Source of the DNA: Leptasterias polaris
Lineage: Eukaryota > Echinodermata > Asteroidea > Forcipulatida > Asteriidae
Direction of reading: 5' to 3'
Length of the DNA stretch: 64,000 bases
NCBI GenBank assembly: GCA_037783415.1
Contig: JAZGTN010000011.1
Location: 1,240,001-1,304,000 of the forward strand
Shown here: in pieces, positions 44,640 through 56,100 of the stretch
Position numbering within the stretch: position 1 is the stretch's first letter
How the letters are laid out: each line of letters starts with the position of its first letter
Notes under the pieces: model-generated
The model's input: the letters and a program-made list of their open reading frames with translations, nothing else
Databases searched by the model: none
Told to the model about the DNA's origin: nothing
Program-made: the position numbers and the translations under genes

Positions 44640-44822
44640 ATTGACCCCATTCACCTGACGTCATCATCACAATAATCTTTGTTGCGCCATTTTGGGAGTC
44701 TTTGTAGGGCTGTGTGTTATACAGTGTAGTGCACACTGACCAAACCTTTTGTGCAAATTGACTCCCAAAATGGTAAGCATAGCAGACAGTAGCTGCATGT
44801 GACATTGGTGCAACTGGGTCAA
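44640..44822. mobile_element. MITE-like element ending in GACCC / GGGTC
   Basis: TTGACCCCATTCACCTGACG at the left and CAACTGGGTCAA at the right; internal GCCATTTTGGGAGTC and inverse GACTCCCAAAATGG. A related copy is at 29755-29990 and a fragment at 10075-10130. Confidence 0.65.
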
Positions 44823-45263
44823 TAGAAAGATCTACATAGTAATGCATACAAGAACTGTACATCTAAGGAAACCAGACTGGTTCCAATTTCATTTGTCTGG
44901 GTACAAGATTTGATTCAAACTCTCTAAGATTCTAAGTGGAAGTTCTGTATTTTACATTAGAGTACAAATTTGGTATATATCCTTACCAAATTAAGTCGAT
45001 CAATTTATCTCATGCAAGGTATGTACAGTTAAACATGATCCCAAATCACTTGTACATGTAATAGTCACTTATGGGAACAATTAAGTTTCAAAGCTGTATG
45101 TATTGCAAGTGTAAACAATGATTCAATTTACCGAACAACCGGCAGAGAACAGTTTGAGATTTTGAAATCATGGAAACACAAACTGGCTGAAAGTGCTAAA
45201 ATAATTCATAGCAACGTGCCACTTTGTTTACAAATCTAGGATTTTAGCACGTTTTATTGTTAC

Positions 45264-45355
45264 TAGGGCCTGTTACTTCACAGAGGCAATTGCCTCCTGG
45301 CCAATATGGCCTTGATGCCCATTGAAATGTTCCCCTTCTTTAGGTGCCCTTTGCG
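45264..45355. mobile_element. end fragment of the hAT-like family of 61057-62942
   Basis: GGGCCTGTTACTTCACAGAG, GGCAATTGCCTCCTGG, GGCCTTGATGCCCATT and AGGTGCCCTTTGCGC follow the same order as the subterminal blocks at 61057-61200 and near 62800-62940. Confidence 0.5.
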
Positions 45356-46662
45356 CTTAGAAGAAACAAAGTATCCAGCCTGATTGCATTTACACTAGGG
45401 ATGTTACATTGTGTACAATAATTTGGATGAAAGATTCAACTGTCCCACTTCCCCCTTTTTTATATAATATGAAAACGGACAATGCCTTTACATGCAAATT
45501 GTACAAAGCAGCATTTAGATATACTTAATAGGGGACAGGGCTACCTACATGCATTACTGTTTTCATCTCGACTCAACCGACCAAATCCAAGCTCAGTATT
45601 TAAACAAACGCCAACAGAAATAAACAGCAGTAAGACAAATTCACCACTTTAATTTCCTCGCTCCCAAACCAGTCAAAACCCATTACATACAACATATCTT
45701 CATTTGTCTTCTTCTTCAGCAATGACACTATTCCATTTGGAGTTTCTCCATCATAAGGGAAGAGGGAAGTACTGCTTACAATTTTGTACATGTAGTTGGT
45801 GCATGCTTGCGTTAATTCAGCATCAAGTACCTGTTTGATTCATCAGAGAACTGGGCAGAGAAAAAAAAGATATATATATTTTTTTTAATCGGGAAATTAC
45901 ATTTAAACAAAATGTCTTGGTGGAAAAACAAAAATGGATAAACAAAACATTGACAGTAGAGCTTATATGCTTAATTCTTCAACCAGTTAGCGTCCTGGAT
46001 CTTTAATTGTTTTCACTTCCATCCTGACAGTATTATTTTCTCATAACTGCCGGAGTTATTTTTCTCTTGGCCCATGTCGGAACTGAGCTGAAATCTGGGT
46101 CCACTCGGCCTTACCTCCATTGAGCCAAAATACAATGAAATACAACAGTGGAAGCCTCTTGATGTGGTAATCCTCTTCTTACAACAAAAGTACAAAGGCC
46201 TTAAATAAGGGATTACCACCACTTGTCCTCTATGTGTTTGTCAAATGAAATGCTCTCTGCACACTCTATAGTGAAAAGTACAGGCGACCTTTGTTTCGGT
46301 CATCCACTGTGACACAAAAATAAAAAAGTCATGTCCCCCAGCATGCATCTGGGGGAAAATTGGCATGTTTACACGTCATCCGGCTTTAACTGGTTATTAA
46401 GTTTGGATTTGGATGCACAGTTGTCTGAGGAAGACTATAAAAATACTGGGTTCTTAAATAGTGCACATATCCTAGCAACTACAGTAGATCAAGGAAGGCA
46501 CTTTACAACATTACTATCCCTGTTCATCAGGCATACTTAAACCACTCCAAAAACTTCCTGGGACGCATAAAACCTCAAACTGCTAAGGGGTTAATCCAAC
46601 CCAATAGCATCTCATCCAGAACAGTTATTTTCAGAACTGAGAAGTCTCTAGAATTCAGAATA

Positions 46663-46745
46663 ATCTACTCTGCGGCAGTAGAATAAATAGCAAGACAAGT
46701 TCTCAAAGAACAAAATCTACCTAGCAAGTAGATACACACGGTGTT
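46663..46745 (-). repeat. inverted relative of 57930-58017
   Basis: GCAGTAGAATAAATAGCAAG and ACAAGTTCTCAAAGAACAAA then ATCTACCTAGCAAGTAGATA match the reverse complement of 57930-58017 almost base for base. It lies just outside the 3' end of the Glu/Pro-rich gene; the partner lies just outside its last recognised 5' exon. Confidence 0.8.
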
Positions 46746-46839
46746 ACCACAAACCAAATATACATTGATACCTCACCATGCTATGCCTCAAATCCCATAT
46801 AACATCTCATCCCCCTCGCAAGTTTCCATTTATACACCT

Positions 46840-46980
46840 TGATCAAGAGAACCACTTTATGGAAGTGACTTGTTCAAGGACACAAGTGTCATGACCGGGA
46901 TTCGAACCCTCACTCCATGACTAGGGCACCAGAGCACAAGTCCAATGCACTACACCGCTCGGCAATGATTTGCCAGAAGT
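46840..46980 (-). mobile_element. tRNA-derived SINE fragment
   Basis: Minus strand: CCGAGCGGTGTAGTGCATTG (box A region), GGGTTCGAATCCCGG (box B, a perfect match) and GTCATGACACTTGTGTCC, as in 29327-29712. Body truncated. Confidence 0.7.
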
Positions 46981-47131
46981 TAAGTCTTAACTTTAGGACG
47001 AGTGTTTCCTATATAAAGCCACCTTCAAAGTTAATAATGGTAAATTTATTTGTCTGAAAATAGTTTTCAAGCTTAATACACTTTCTCTTTTTAAGGTGAG
47101 GACATAAAAGAATGCCGTTCATTTACCTTTT

Positions 47132-47138
47132 TTTATTT
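47132..47138 (-). terminator. candidate polyadenylation signal of the Glu/Pro-rich gene
   Basis: AATAAA on the minus strand about 23 bases after the TAA stop. This is unusually close, so a more distal signal may be used instead. Confidence 0.3.
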
Positions 47139-47159
47139 ATAAAATGCTGGTTGAAATAT

Positions 47160-50100
47160 TTACTCTGCTACCTCTACCACATCGGGGCCGTTGGTCTCAG
47201 CTGCAGCCGCCTCCTGTTTCAAAGAACTGCTTTCCTCCTCCCCAGCCTCATCACTCCCTGGTCCGATGCCGTTGGTGACCTCTGCCTCGGGCTCAGCTGC
47301 TGCTGGTACATCTCCAGCAGCGTCTACTTCAGGCTCCTCCGTCTTTGGTTCATCAGCTTGTGGGCTAGGTTCAGCAGGTGTTTCTTCTGGTGCAGCCTGA
47401 GGGATTGAAAACAAATAAGACTCGTAAGATTAAGTTGGGTTTTGGTGTTTTGTTCTTTGGGCAACTGATGTAATTCTACCAGATGACAGATGCAGTAGAA
47501 CAAATCCTTCATTAGTCAAACAGTCGAGGATCAGAAAGAGGCACATGCATAAACTTTAGGCTTTGATGGTTAGTTTTCAGTTTTGGTTTAAAGGCCCTGT
47601 ACACTATTGGTAAGATCGAAAAACACAACTGTTCACAGATTCACACATAACTTACATGATTTAAAGTAAGTAATGGTTGAAAGGGTTCCTTAAAATATTT
47701 CTGTCTAAAATGCTATCGTTTCTGAGAAATGAGTAAAACAATAGTTTTTATCGCGCGCGATAATTAACTCGATGTTTGAAAAACAGAAAACACATAAGGT
47801 CTCTTTTCACTATTTTCTCGTGACCTCGATGACCAATTGAGCTCAAATTTTCACAGGTTTGTTATTTCATGTATGTGGTTGATTACACAAAACATGAACA
47901 CTGTCTGTGATTATTTTGTCAGCTCTGCCAATCCTGTATAATACCTTTAAAGAAAGTTGTACAGTTTGAATTATTCTGGAGTAAATTTTTTGCAGCTTAG
48001 TATGCTAAAACAGAGGAGAGATCATCAAGGAATGGTTTACATTAAAGCTGATCTTTTCACATTTAATTAGTAACTCTGTCTGCTGCCTATTTCTTCCTCC
48101 AAACCAACAATAATATCAGAACTAACAAATTAATATTTAATGCCAATTAGGCCACTTGATCACCTTCATCGTTAAAAGAATTACATAACTTTAATCAACC
48201 TGTCTAAAAAAATAACCAGAGCATCCATGCAGCAGTGTTCTTCGGGGTGACATTTCTTTATTTTATGCAAATTCATTTCCAATCAGCTCAGTTTATTTAC
48301 AAAAGTTTGTATTTGAGGTCGCCCATCCTGACTCATCTATTGTTGTTAAATATAAGCAAAAATAAGCAGGATACCAGTCACAGATGGTACATGTGGAACG
48401 GTATTTTGGCTGGTAACCTTATTCTGGTAAGCATGATGTTGTTGTGCTTAGCTACAGTTTGTGCTTTAAGCAGCTCTATGAAACTGGGCCCTGATCTTTG
48501 GAATGAAGCTGGTAAACAAAGACCTGGGGTCGATTTCATAGAGCTCCCCCAGCACAACAAAATTATGCTTAGTTTAAAAAGAAAACCAGCCAAAGTACCA
48601 TTTCACATGTACCATTTCTGACTGGTATCCTCCTAATATTTGCTTAGCAGGAAATTGTTAAGCAACATTTTCTGCTCAAGCAGCTCTATGAAATTGGGCC
48701 CTGCTGTACCTCAGCCGGCGACTCCTCAGCAGCTGGGGCTACATCATCACCAGCGGGTGTCGGCTCTGCTGCCTCCTCTTCCTTTGCCACCTCCTCCTCC
48801 TTGGTTTCATCATCAGCAGCTGGTGTCTCCTCAGGTGTCTTGGTTTCAGTCTCGGGCTCGACCTCGGGTGCTAGTGTTTCGTCCTTGGGCTCTTCCTGTT
48901 ATAATTACAAGGGATTCTGTTATAATTATCAGGGATCAAGGCTCCTTAGTAGAGATGATACATAGGTGGTTGTTTGTAGAGCGCATTCCGTCCATTCATC
49001 AAGATACAGATCATAAAATTAACATGTGAAATGTCTTAAAATTGGTGAATATATAAATTACTGTAACACCGCAATTGTATGGCACACTAAAATTCAAAAG
49101 TGCTCATCAAGAAGTTCACAGAAAATCTCCTATAGTTTTGAAAGGAACAGAAACATGTACAAGTTTTAAGTTACTGCTGAAAGAGAGAGAGAGAGAGAGA
49201 GAAGGGGGGCATGTTACATATTTTAATTAGGTTGCCGAGAACAAAACACACAATCATGAAATTTTCGGGTGGATTTTTTGCTATTAAAAAAATATGAAAT
49301 ATGAAATATTTTTTCAACTTGGAGTTTAGGAATGTATTTTGACATGTGCCAAGTTAACAATAGGCGAACTTTCCAACAATCATTTCATTCAAAATGAACA
49401 CTTATCCCACAATGAGTTCACATTTGATTGCAATTACACCATTGTACCGGTCAACATTTCCCCTTGTACAGCATAGAAGAATGCTATACAAATATACAGG
49501 CTGCTCCACAGAAATGATTATTTTGTTCCTCAACATTAGCATTCAGTGTGCATAACACAATTTCTTAATAAATATTTTGCAACCCAAAATTGCTTGATGA
49601 AATCGTTCCCTGTATACCTATAGATGTATATTGTACAAAATATTTTCAAAATTTCAATTCATTCATAAGGTTACAAGAAACTGTCTAAAGCAGATTATTA
49701 AAAAGCAAGTTAACTAAGCATTGTAAGTAAAGTGGTTAACAAATACAGACAGAAGCAAAAAAGAGCAACAAATACTTTGAAAGCTTCAGGTTCACTCGCT
49801 TGAGATGGCTCTGTAGGGCTGACTTCAGATTCTGGTTTCTCTTCCTGTTAAATGCAAGAATAAAAAAGCAAACTGAACAGCAAAAAGAAAGAAAAAAAAC
49901 CAACATATAAAGCAAATCGCCAAAAGCCCCAAAACAAGTGCAACATTGAAAAATGTAAAGGGAGAATTAAAATCTTATTTGATCAAAATGTCCCTAAAAA
50001 TAACATTAAAACAATTTGTCTTTTTAATGTAAAAAAAACATTTCAATCCTTACTTGTTTATCCAATACCCCTATAATTAATTTTTTTATTTTTTATTTTT

Positions 50101-53100
50101 AACTGATTCTGACAGACTTAAGGCTGGTTTAAAGTCGATCATGCAATGATAATCATCTAACGCTGATGATCGCCAGTGTCTTCAGCGACTACAAACTGAT
50201 GCCTCAGCGATAAATACAAACTGTTTTGTTTTTAATGATCACGCGTAGAGTTTTTAGTTGCGCAACCACCATGCTGCGTACTAAAAACCAACCTTAAAGT
50301 GCTGCAAGGTACACCATATTCATCATACCCAATGGTTTGGGTTCGTCCATTATCTACCAACCCTCAAATTGCCTGAAAGTCATCGTGTATCTTTCTGTGC
50401 ATGTGGACATGAGGATTCTAACAGGAAATACACAAGAGCCAAAACCAGACAACACAATGATGTAAGGGTCAGTTGAAACCATTGCACCGAAATTGAAACT
50501 GTATCCTGTCCTGTTCTAATATAAATACAGGATCACTGGGGTCCTGACCCAAACTAGTTTGTTTACTTCTCCCCCAGTCTTATCATGAGAACTTAACAGC
50601 TTTGATTGAAACCAAAATCTATCTGAAAATATATAGTAACTTTATTCCTCAAGCAGTTTTTTAAACAGTACACTTGTCATAGTTTTTACTGGGTTATAAT
50701 AGTGGACAGATTATATTTACTCATGTTTTTATTTCCCCCTGGTATTAGAATGGCTGAAATTTCATGGTGAATGTGGAAGAAAATTAACATTGCTTTTGTC
50801 TTGGCTGGGTATTCTCTGCCAACACTATAGGCAGGGAAAAGAGATTATAAGCAATTTAAACATGACCATAACTTTGCCCAGACCACAAGAATGTTTGATG
50901 AAGGTCAGAGAATGTTATGGTCTACTTTGATTCAGCAAAGGATGAATGTTTTTTGCAGTGAATATTTCCTATCTACATTAAAAGTACCTACCGTAATCTT
51001 CGGAATATAGGCCGCCCGCGGTATAAGCCGCTATGCCAAGAATTTGTCAAAACAAGATTTATGCGTCAGTGTATAAGCCGCCCGGCGTATAAGCCGCAGT
51101 AATGACCGCGCACACACAGGGGGGGCGTGCGTGTTTGGCGGTCCTTTGTGGTGATGTACAGTGACTTGCGGACGGCACAACAGTCACTGTACATCGCCAC
51201 AAAGTGCGTCTTGCGTTGCATTAAAGTAAAAATGTACTGAAGTAACATGTATCGATCGTTATTGAAATAATTTATGAGAATGGTCTGCAGTTAAGTGGGT
51301 CTATTTTCTTTTCGTAAATTTTGAATGGTGATATATTTTGGGGTAAATATTGCCGAGATCTCGATATTCGTGAAGTTTTTTCGAACGCGGAAAAACGGTT
51401 TTACCCCGCAGGGAGGAAGTGAGCAATTATAAACAAACAAGACTTGACTGTTTGATAAACTGCCGAGGTAAAATCACTGAATTTAATATTCATATTCCAT
51501 AACAGAACGTCTTTACATTTTTATGTGCCTTTTTTCACTAGTTCCGACTCAATTAATTAATGGTTTCTACCTCCACGATTGAAGGAACGTTGCGCGCGAT
51601 CTCTGAAAGCTAGTGCCTCGCTTTTTATTCTTATACACGTGCACGTGACGTTTCATAGTCTTGGTTCGTGACTACACAAATGGAGCGTCTTGGTCGTGGT
51701 GTGGTAGCGGTTACAGGAGAGCGGTTAGGTTTTCGTGACTACACGACTGGAGCGTGTTGGAACCGAGACTAGACGTTTCCCGAACACATGGTGATTTCTC
51801 ACTAAGGGAATTTCCCTTGCACCCACGGCTATATGCCGTTTCTTCATCCCCCGATAATAAAGTATAGCAAAGAGCAAGCACATCCGCGGGGTCAAGGTGA
51901 TGAATAATATGGGATGGCAGTGGGATGGTAAGCGGCCTGTGGGAAGTACGTTCGTGCTCTGAAAATTATGAAGAAAGACAACCATGGCTAGAACAACTTA
52001 ACTACTGAATGGCTAACGCTAGTTAGAACGGAGATTTGTAACCATTTATGGAAAACGTTACAACAACGTTAATAAACAACACTGCATGGCGATACCACAC
52101 TGGTCACCTGCTTCTTCACGGCATTAAGTACGGTACACGCAAGCGATCACCACATGGTGGACGCAAGTTTGACGACTCCTCGCAGCTCAAAAGATAAGCT
52201 GGGATTTTCAACATTTCGTAAAAACTATTACTATATCACACAGGCCATGTTTTGGTGGGATTTTTTTCGTTGCAGAAATATTTTACAAACGATCTTTTTT
52301 AAAACAAGTTTTATTGCTCGGTGTATAAGCCGCCCGGGATATAAGCCGCCGAAATGTTTAAAAGTGCCAAAATCGATGTATAAGCCGCGGCCTATATTCC
52401 GAAGATTACGGTACATTTTAAGCTAACACAAGCCATACTGTGTCATACTGAAGTGATGAAATAATATGTCAACAAAGGCTTGCCTTGTTTAATTCAAGGC
52501 ATTGGTCTACATTTGTGTTGAGGATAGCAAGAGAAGGTGGTATTTTCATTTTAAATTCTCTAAAATCTCCCAAGTTGTTATTAAATTTATGACAATACCA
52601 AAAACCATTGAGGATGCTTTCATTTTACATTCAAGTTCAGGATCAATTACTTTTCCATTGAAAAAGCTGTAATTTATACGAGAAAATTGTGTTTTAACCT
52701 GCTGTCATACAAAAACTAAGCTAAGTTGTTACAAAACAAACTCTCCCCCCCCAAGTTGTTACAAAACAAACTCTCCCCCCCCCCCCTTAAAATGTGAACC
52801 CCATTCAAAGAGATTTTCACAGCATGTTTTTATGATATGTTTTTTGAAAACTAGGGGATTGGAATAAACAATTTACTCTTCCTGAAACTAATGTTTTGAC
52901 GTCAACAAGAAAATGAAAGCGGCTGAAAATTAAAGGAGCCAGTACTTGTGGGGGTTCGGAAGTATCTTGTGATGCCTGCTCTTCCTCCGTCGCTGTTTCC
53001 GTAGTCGCTGCCTCGGCCGCAGGCTTCTCATCCTAGTAAACATCATACCAATAACAAAGCCTACTCATTAATCATGTATGATTAGGATCACTGTCCATAA

Positions 53101-56100
53101 CACAGATGGACACCAGATCCATTTGGGGTGGAAACTGTTGGGTTGTAAATCCTCTGCCTTGATGACAGAGAGAGAGCGGTGAAGCTAGCCAGAGTTGGCT
53201 GGCCTGTTTCTTTGTCGGAATGCAGAGGGTTTAGGTACTCAATCTTGAGATTGCCTGATTCGCTTGTTTACTGCACAAGTTTAAAGGAGACACAATGGTA
53301 TTTTGGCAGAGCTGCCAACATTTGCATCTTGCAATCAGGGAGATTTTGTACAAGAACCAGGGAGATATTTAGAATCACATTCAACATAACAGGGAAAAAG
53401 TTTCCATAGTCAGCGAGACTTTTCAAATTTGTTTATCAGAACATGTAAAAACTGGTTTATTTTCAGGCAACATTCTGCAGAATCAGAGAGAGTTGGCAGC
53501 TCTGTTATAGATGTAAATGTTGCCTCACCCCCCCCCCCCCCCTCATTTAAGTTTTGTTGAGTTAATTTCAAATATTACATCAATCACCTACTATTGACCT
53601 ATATTAGATTTTCATTTCTTGTGTTTTGACAATTTTAGGGCCCACAATTAAATTTAGTCTCTGGGGATTAAAGTCTGTCAAAAATAATCAATAAAAAAAC
53701 CTTAAGAGTTTTTCAGCTTTCTGACAGCTGGATTAAATAAAACCCCAAAACTTCAATGTAAATCACTTAAAAATTCTATCTTTCCTTTTAACTCTTAAAA
53801 AGAAAAATTTGGAAATATTATGATTTTTGCAGCATAAATGTCATACATCAATGTCGAACAACAAGATTCGATGCACATGACATGCCCATCACCAGGATCA
53901 CCAAATTGGAAATCAAATTGCCTCAGTTGGCATTGTTTTGAAGGCTTTTCAAACAATATGCTAATGAACAACTTATCTTTGAGTAAATTAACTCCCAAAA
54001 CTCCCAGAAAACTACCCTCATGTCGATGTAAGACATTGATTAACCCAATCCAGAAACCTAATCATTTCTCCGCAAACATAGTCCAAAAATGTCACGTCAG
54101 TATTACTGAGCAACAAATTAACCAGGCAATCATTTCCAATTCCAATATTTTATAACCATGCCAGCAAATTAAAAGGTGCTAAAAGCAAGCAAAGAAACAA
54201 AAGAGTGTGTAATATACTTGTGTTGTGTCTGTAGTCTCCGCTGCAGCCGCTACTGGTTCCTCCTTAGGCTCAGTAATTGTCAAGGACTCATCAGCCTGTG
54301 TGTAGCATTTGGCAACAACAAAAAGATGCAAATCATAAATAAAGCAATACTGATGGCCAAATAAAACTGCCTCAAGGACAGGTCTTAAGTGTGACCTGTT
54401 TTTTTTTATAAATATATTTTTGCGAGTGTGTTTTGTCTTGATTGGACATTTTTAAAAACATGGGAAAAGATATTAACTGAAGAAAAAACAACTGGTTAAA
54501 AAAACGTGTCAAAAACGAATCAAAACCTATGCACACAAAACAGCAAAAAATAGCATGTACTTGTTCTGGGGTTTGTTCATCTACTGTTTTGCTGGCTTCT
54601 GGCTCAGAATGTACTTCAGCTGGTTCCTTTGGGAGTACAAAAAAAAGAACAAAAGCGTTGATGCAAATAATTAATTAGCATTAAGCCAATTAAGAACAAC
54701 ATAAGTAGCACACACTATAATTGTGAAAATAACCACAAAAACAAAATAAACAAAACTAAAGCAACAAATTATGCTGATAAGAGGGACATTAGAATGCATG
54801 CTCTATAAAGCATTGTGAAAAATGTGAAAGTCGGCAGAGTGTGACCCACAGGGTTGTCAGTGTCTTTTAGGTGCCATATATTTGATGACACCCGGATAAA
54901 TTTTTCATTTACAGATAAAAGCATTGTTAGTAATCAGCAATTAAACAGCCTACTGTTAAGCTTGCGGCAAATTTTTGGACTCTCATATCCAAAACCCTAG
55001 GACACCTACACTGTAGGAAAGAAACCTTCAGTGAAACCTATTGCTTGTCTTTCTAATGTAAGAACCACGATTTATGAGTGGGATCTGCTAAAACTTTAAT
55101 TTCAATTTGAAAAGGACCATTAAACAACGTTGTAACCTAATCAACCAAACTCAAAACAGGGCAAATCAAATCAAAACAAAAAAGTGCAGTACTTGTGGTG
55201 TTTCTTGGACCTCTTCTGTTTTAACTTCTTCTGGTGCAGGTACTACCTCAGGAGTCTCTACCAGCTTCTCTTCCTGTGATGGTGATATTAATAAATAAAT
55301 TAACAAGCATGCAGGTGCAAATAAACGGTTAATAAAGTAACTTTGGACAAAAAAAGCTGAGTTTGATTTATATGTATGAATATTAAAATCGGAGCAGGAC
55401 TGTAGGACTCTAAATAATTTTCTGCATTTATGCAAAAACTTCCAAAACTTCAATTTTGCAAGATTTAACCTTCATTCTACAATGAATGTTTCCTCCTGAA
55501 AATCTGCAATAGCTAGCCAATGATTAAAGCAACCAATGTATTCTAGTTTCAAATGTATATTTCTGTAAAGAAATTATGTGACTTTCAACATTTGCACGCA
55601 TTGATCAATCCAAGCATAGAGCAAGGACCTTGCTCTATGATCCAAGGCATTATGTAATTACTTGTGGTGCTGCATCCTCTTGTCTGTTTGCTTCAGGTTC
55701 TGGGGCTGCTTCATCCTTGCTTTCTGCTGGTTCAGGGGCCACCTCTTCTTTGCTTTCTACTGGTTCAGGAGCTACCTCTTTGCTTTCTACTGGTTCGGGA
55801 GCTGCCTCTTCTTTGCTTTCTACTGGTTCAGGGGCCACCTCTTCTTTGCTTTCTACTGGTTCAGGAGCTACCTCTTTGCTTTCTACTGGTTCGGGAGCTG
55901 CCTCTTCTTTGCTTTCTACTGGTTCGGGGGCCACCTCTTCTTTGCTTTCTACTGGTTCAGGAGCTGCCTCTTTGCTTTGTACTGGTTCAGGAGCTGCTGC
56001 TTCTTTGCTTTCTACTGGTTCAAGGGCCACCTCTTCTTTGCTTTCTACTGGTTCAGGAGCTGCCTCTTCTTTACTTTCTACTGGGGCTGCCTCTTCTTTG

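Larger units (their letters stand above)
39965..47131. other. long intergenic region, repeats only
   Basis: No coding block was recognised over 7 kb. Named contents: palindrome 40353-40415, MITE 42692-42886, MITE-like element 44640-44822, end fragment of the hAT-like family at 45264-45355, repeat 46663-46745 and SINE 46840-46980. The stretch 40420-42690 is AT-rich and shows nothing that can be named. Confidence 0.5.

Noticed and set aside
51725..52426. Transposase remnants in the 86- and 90-codon frames of the TA-flanked element
   Set aside because: No DDE/D or helix-turn-helix block is seen; the 90-codon frame runs into the terminal repeat.
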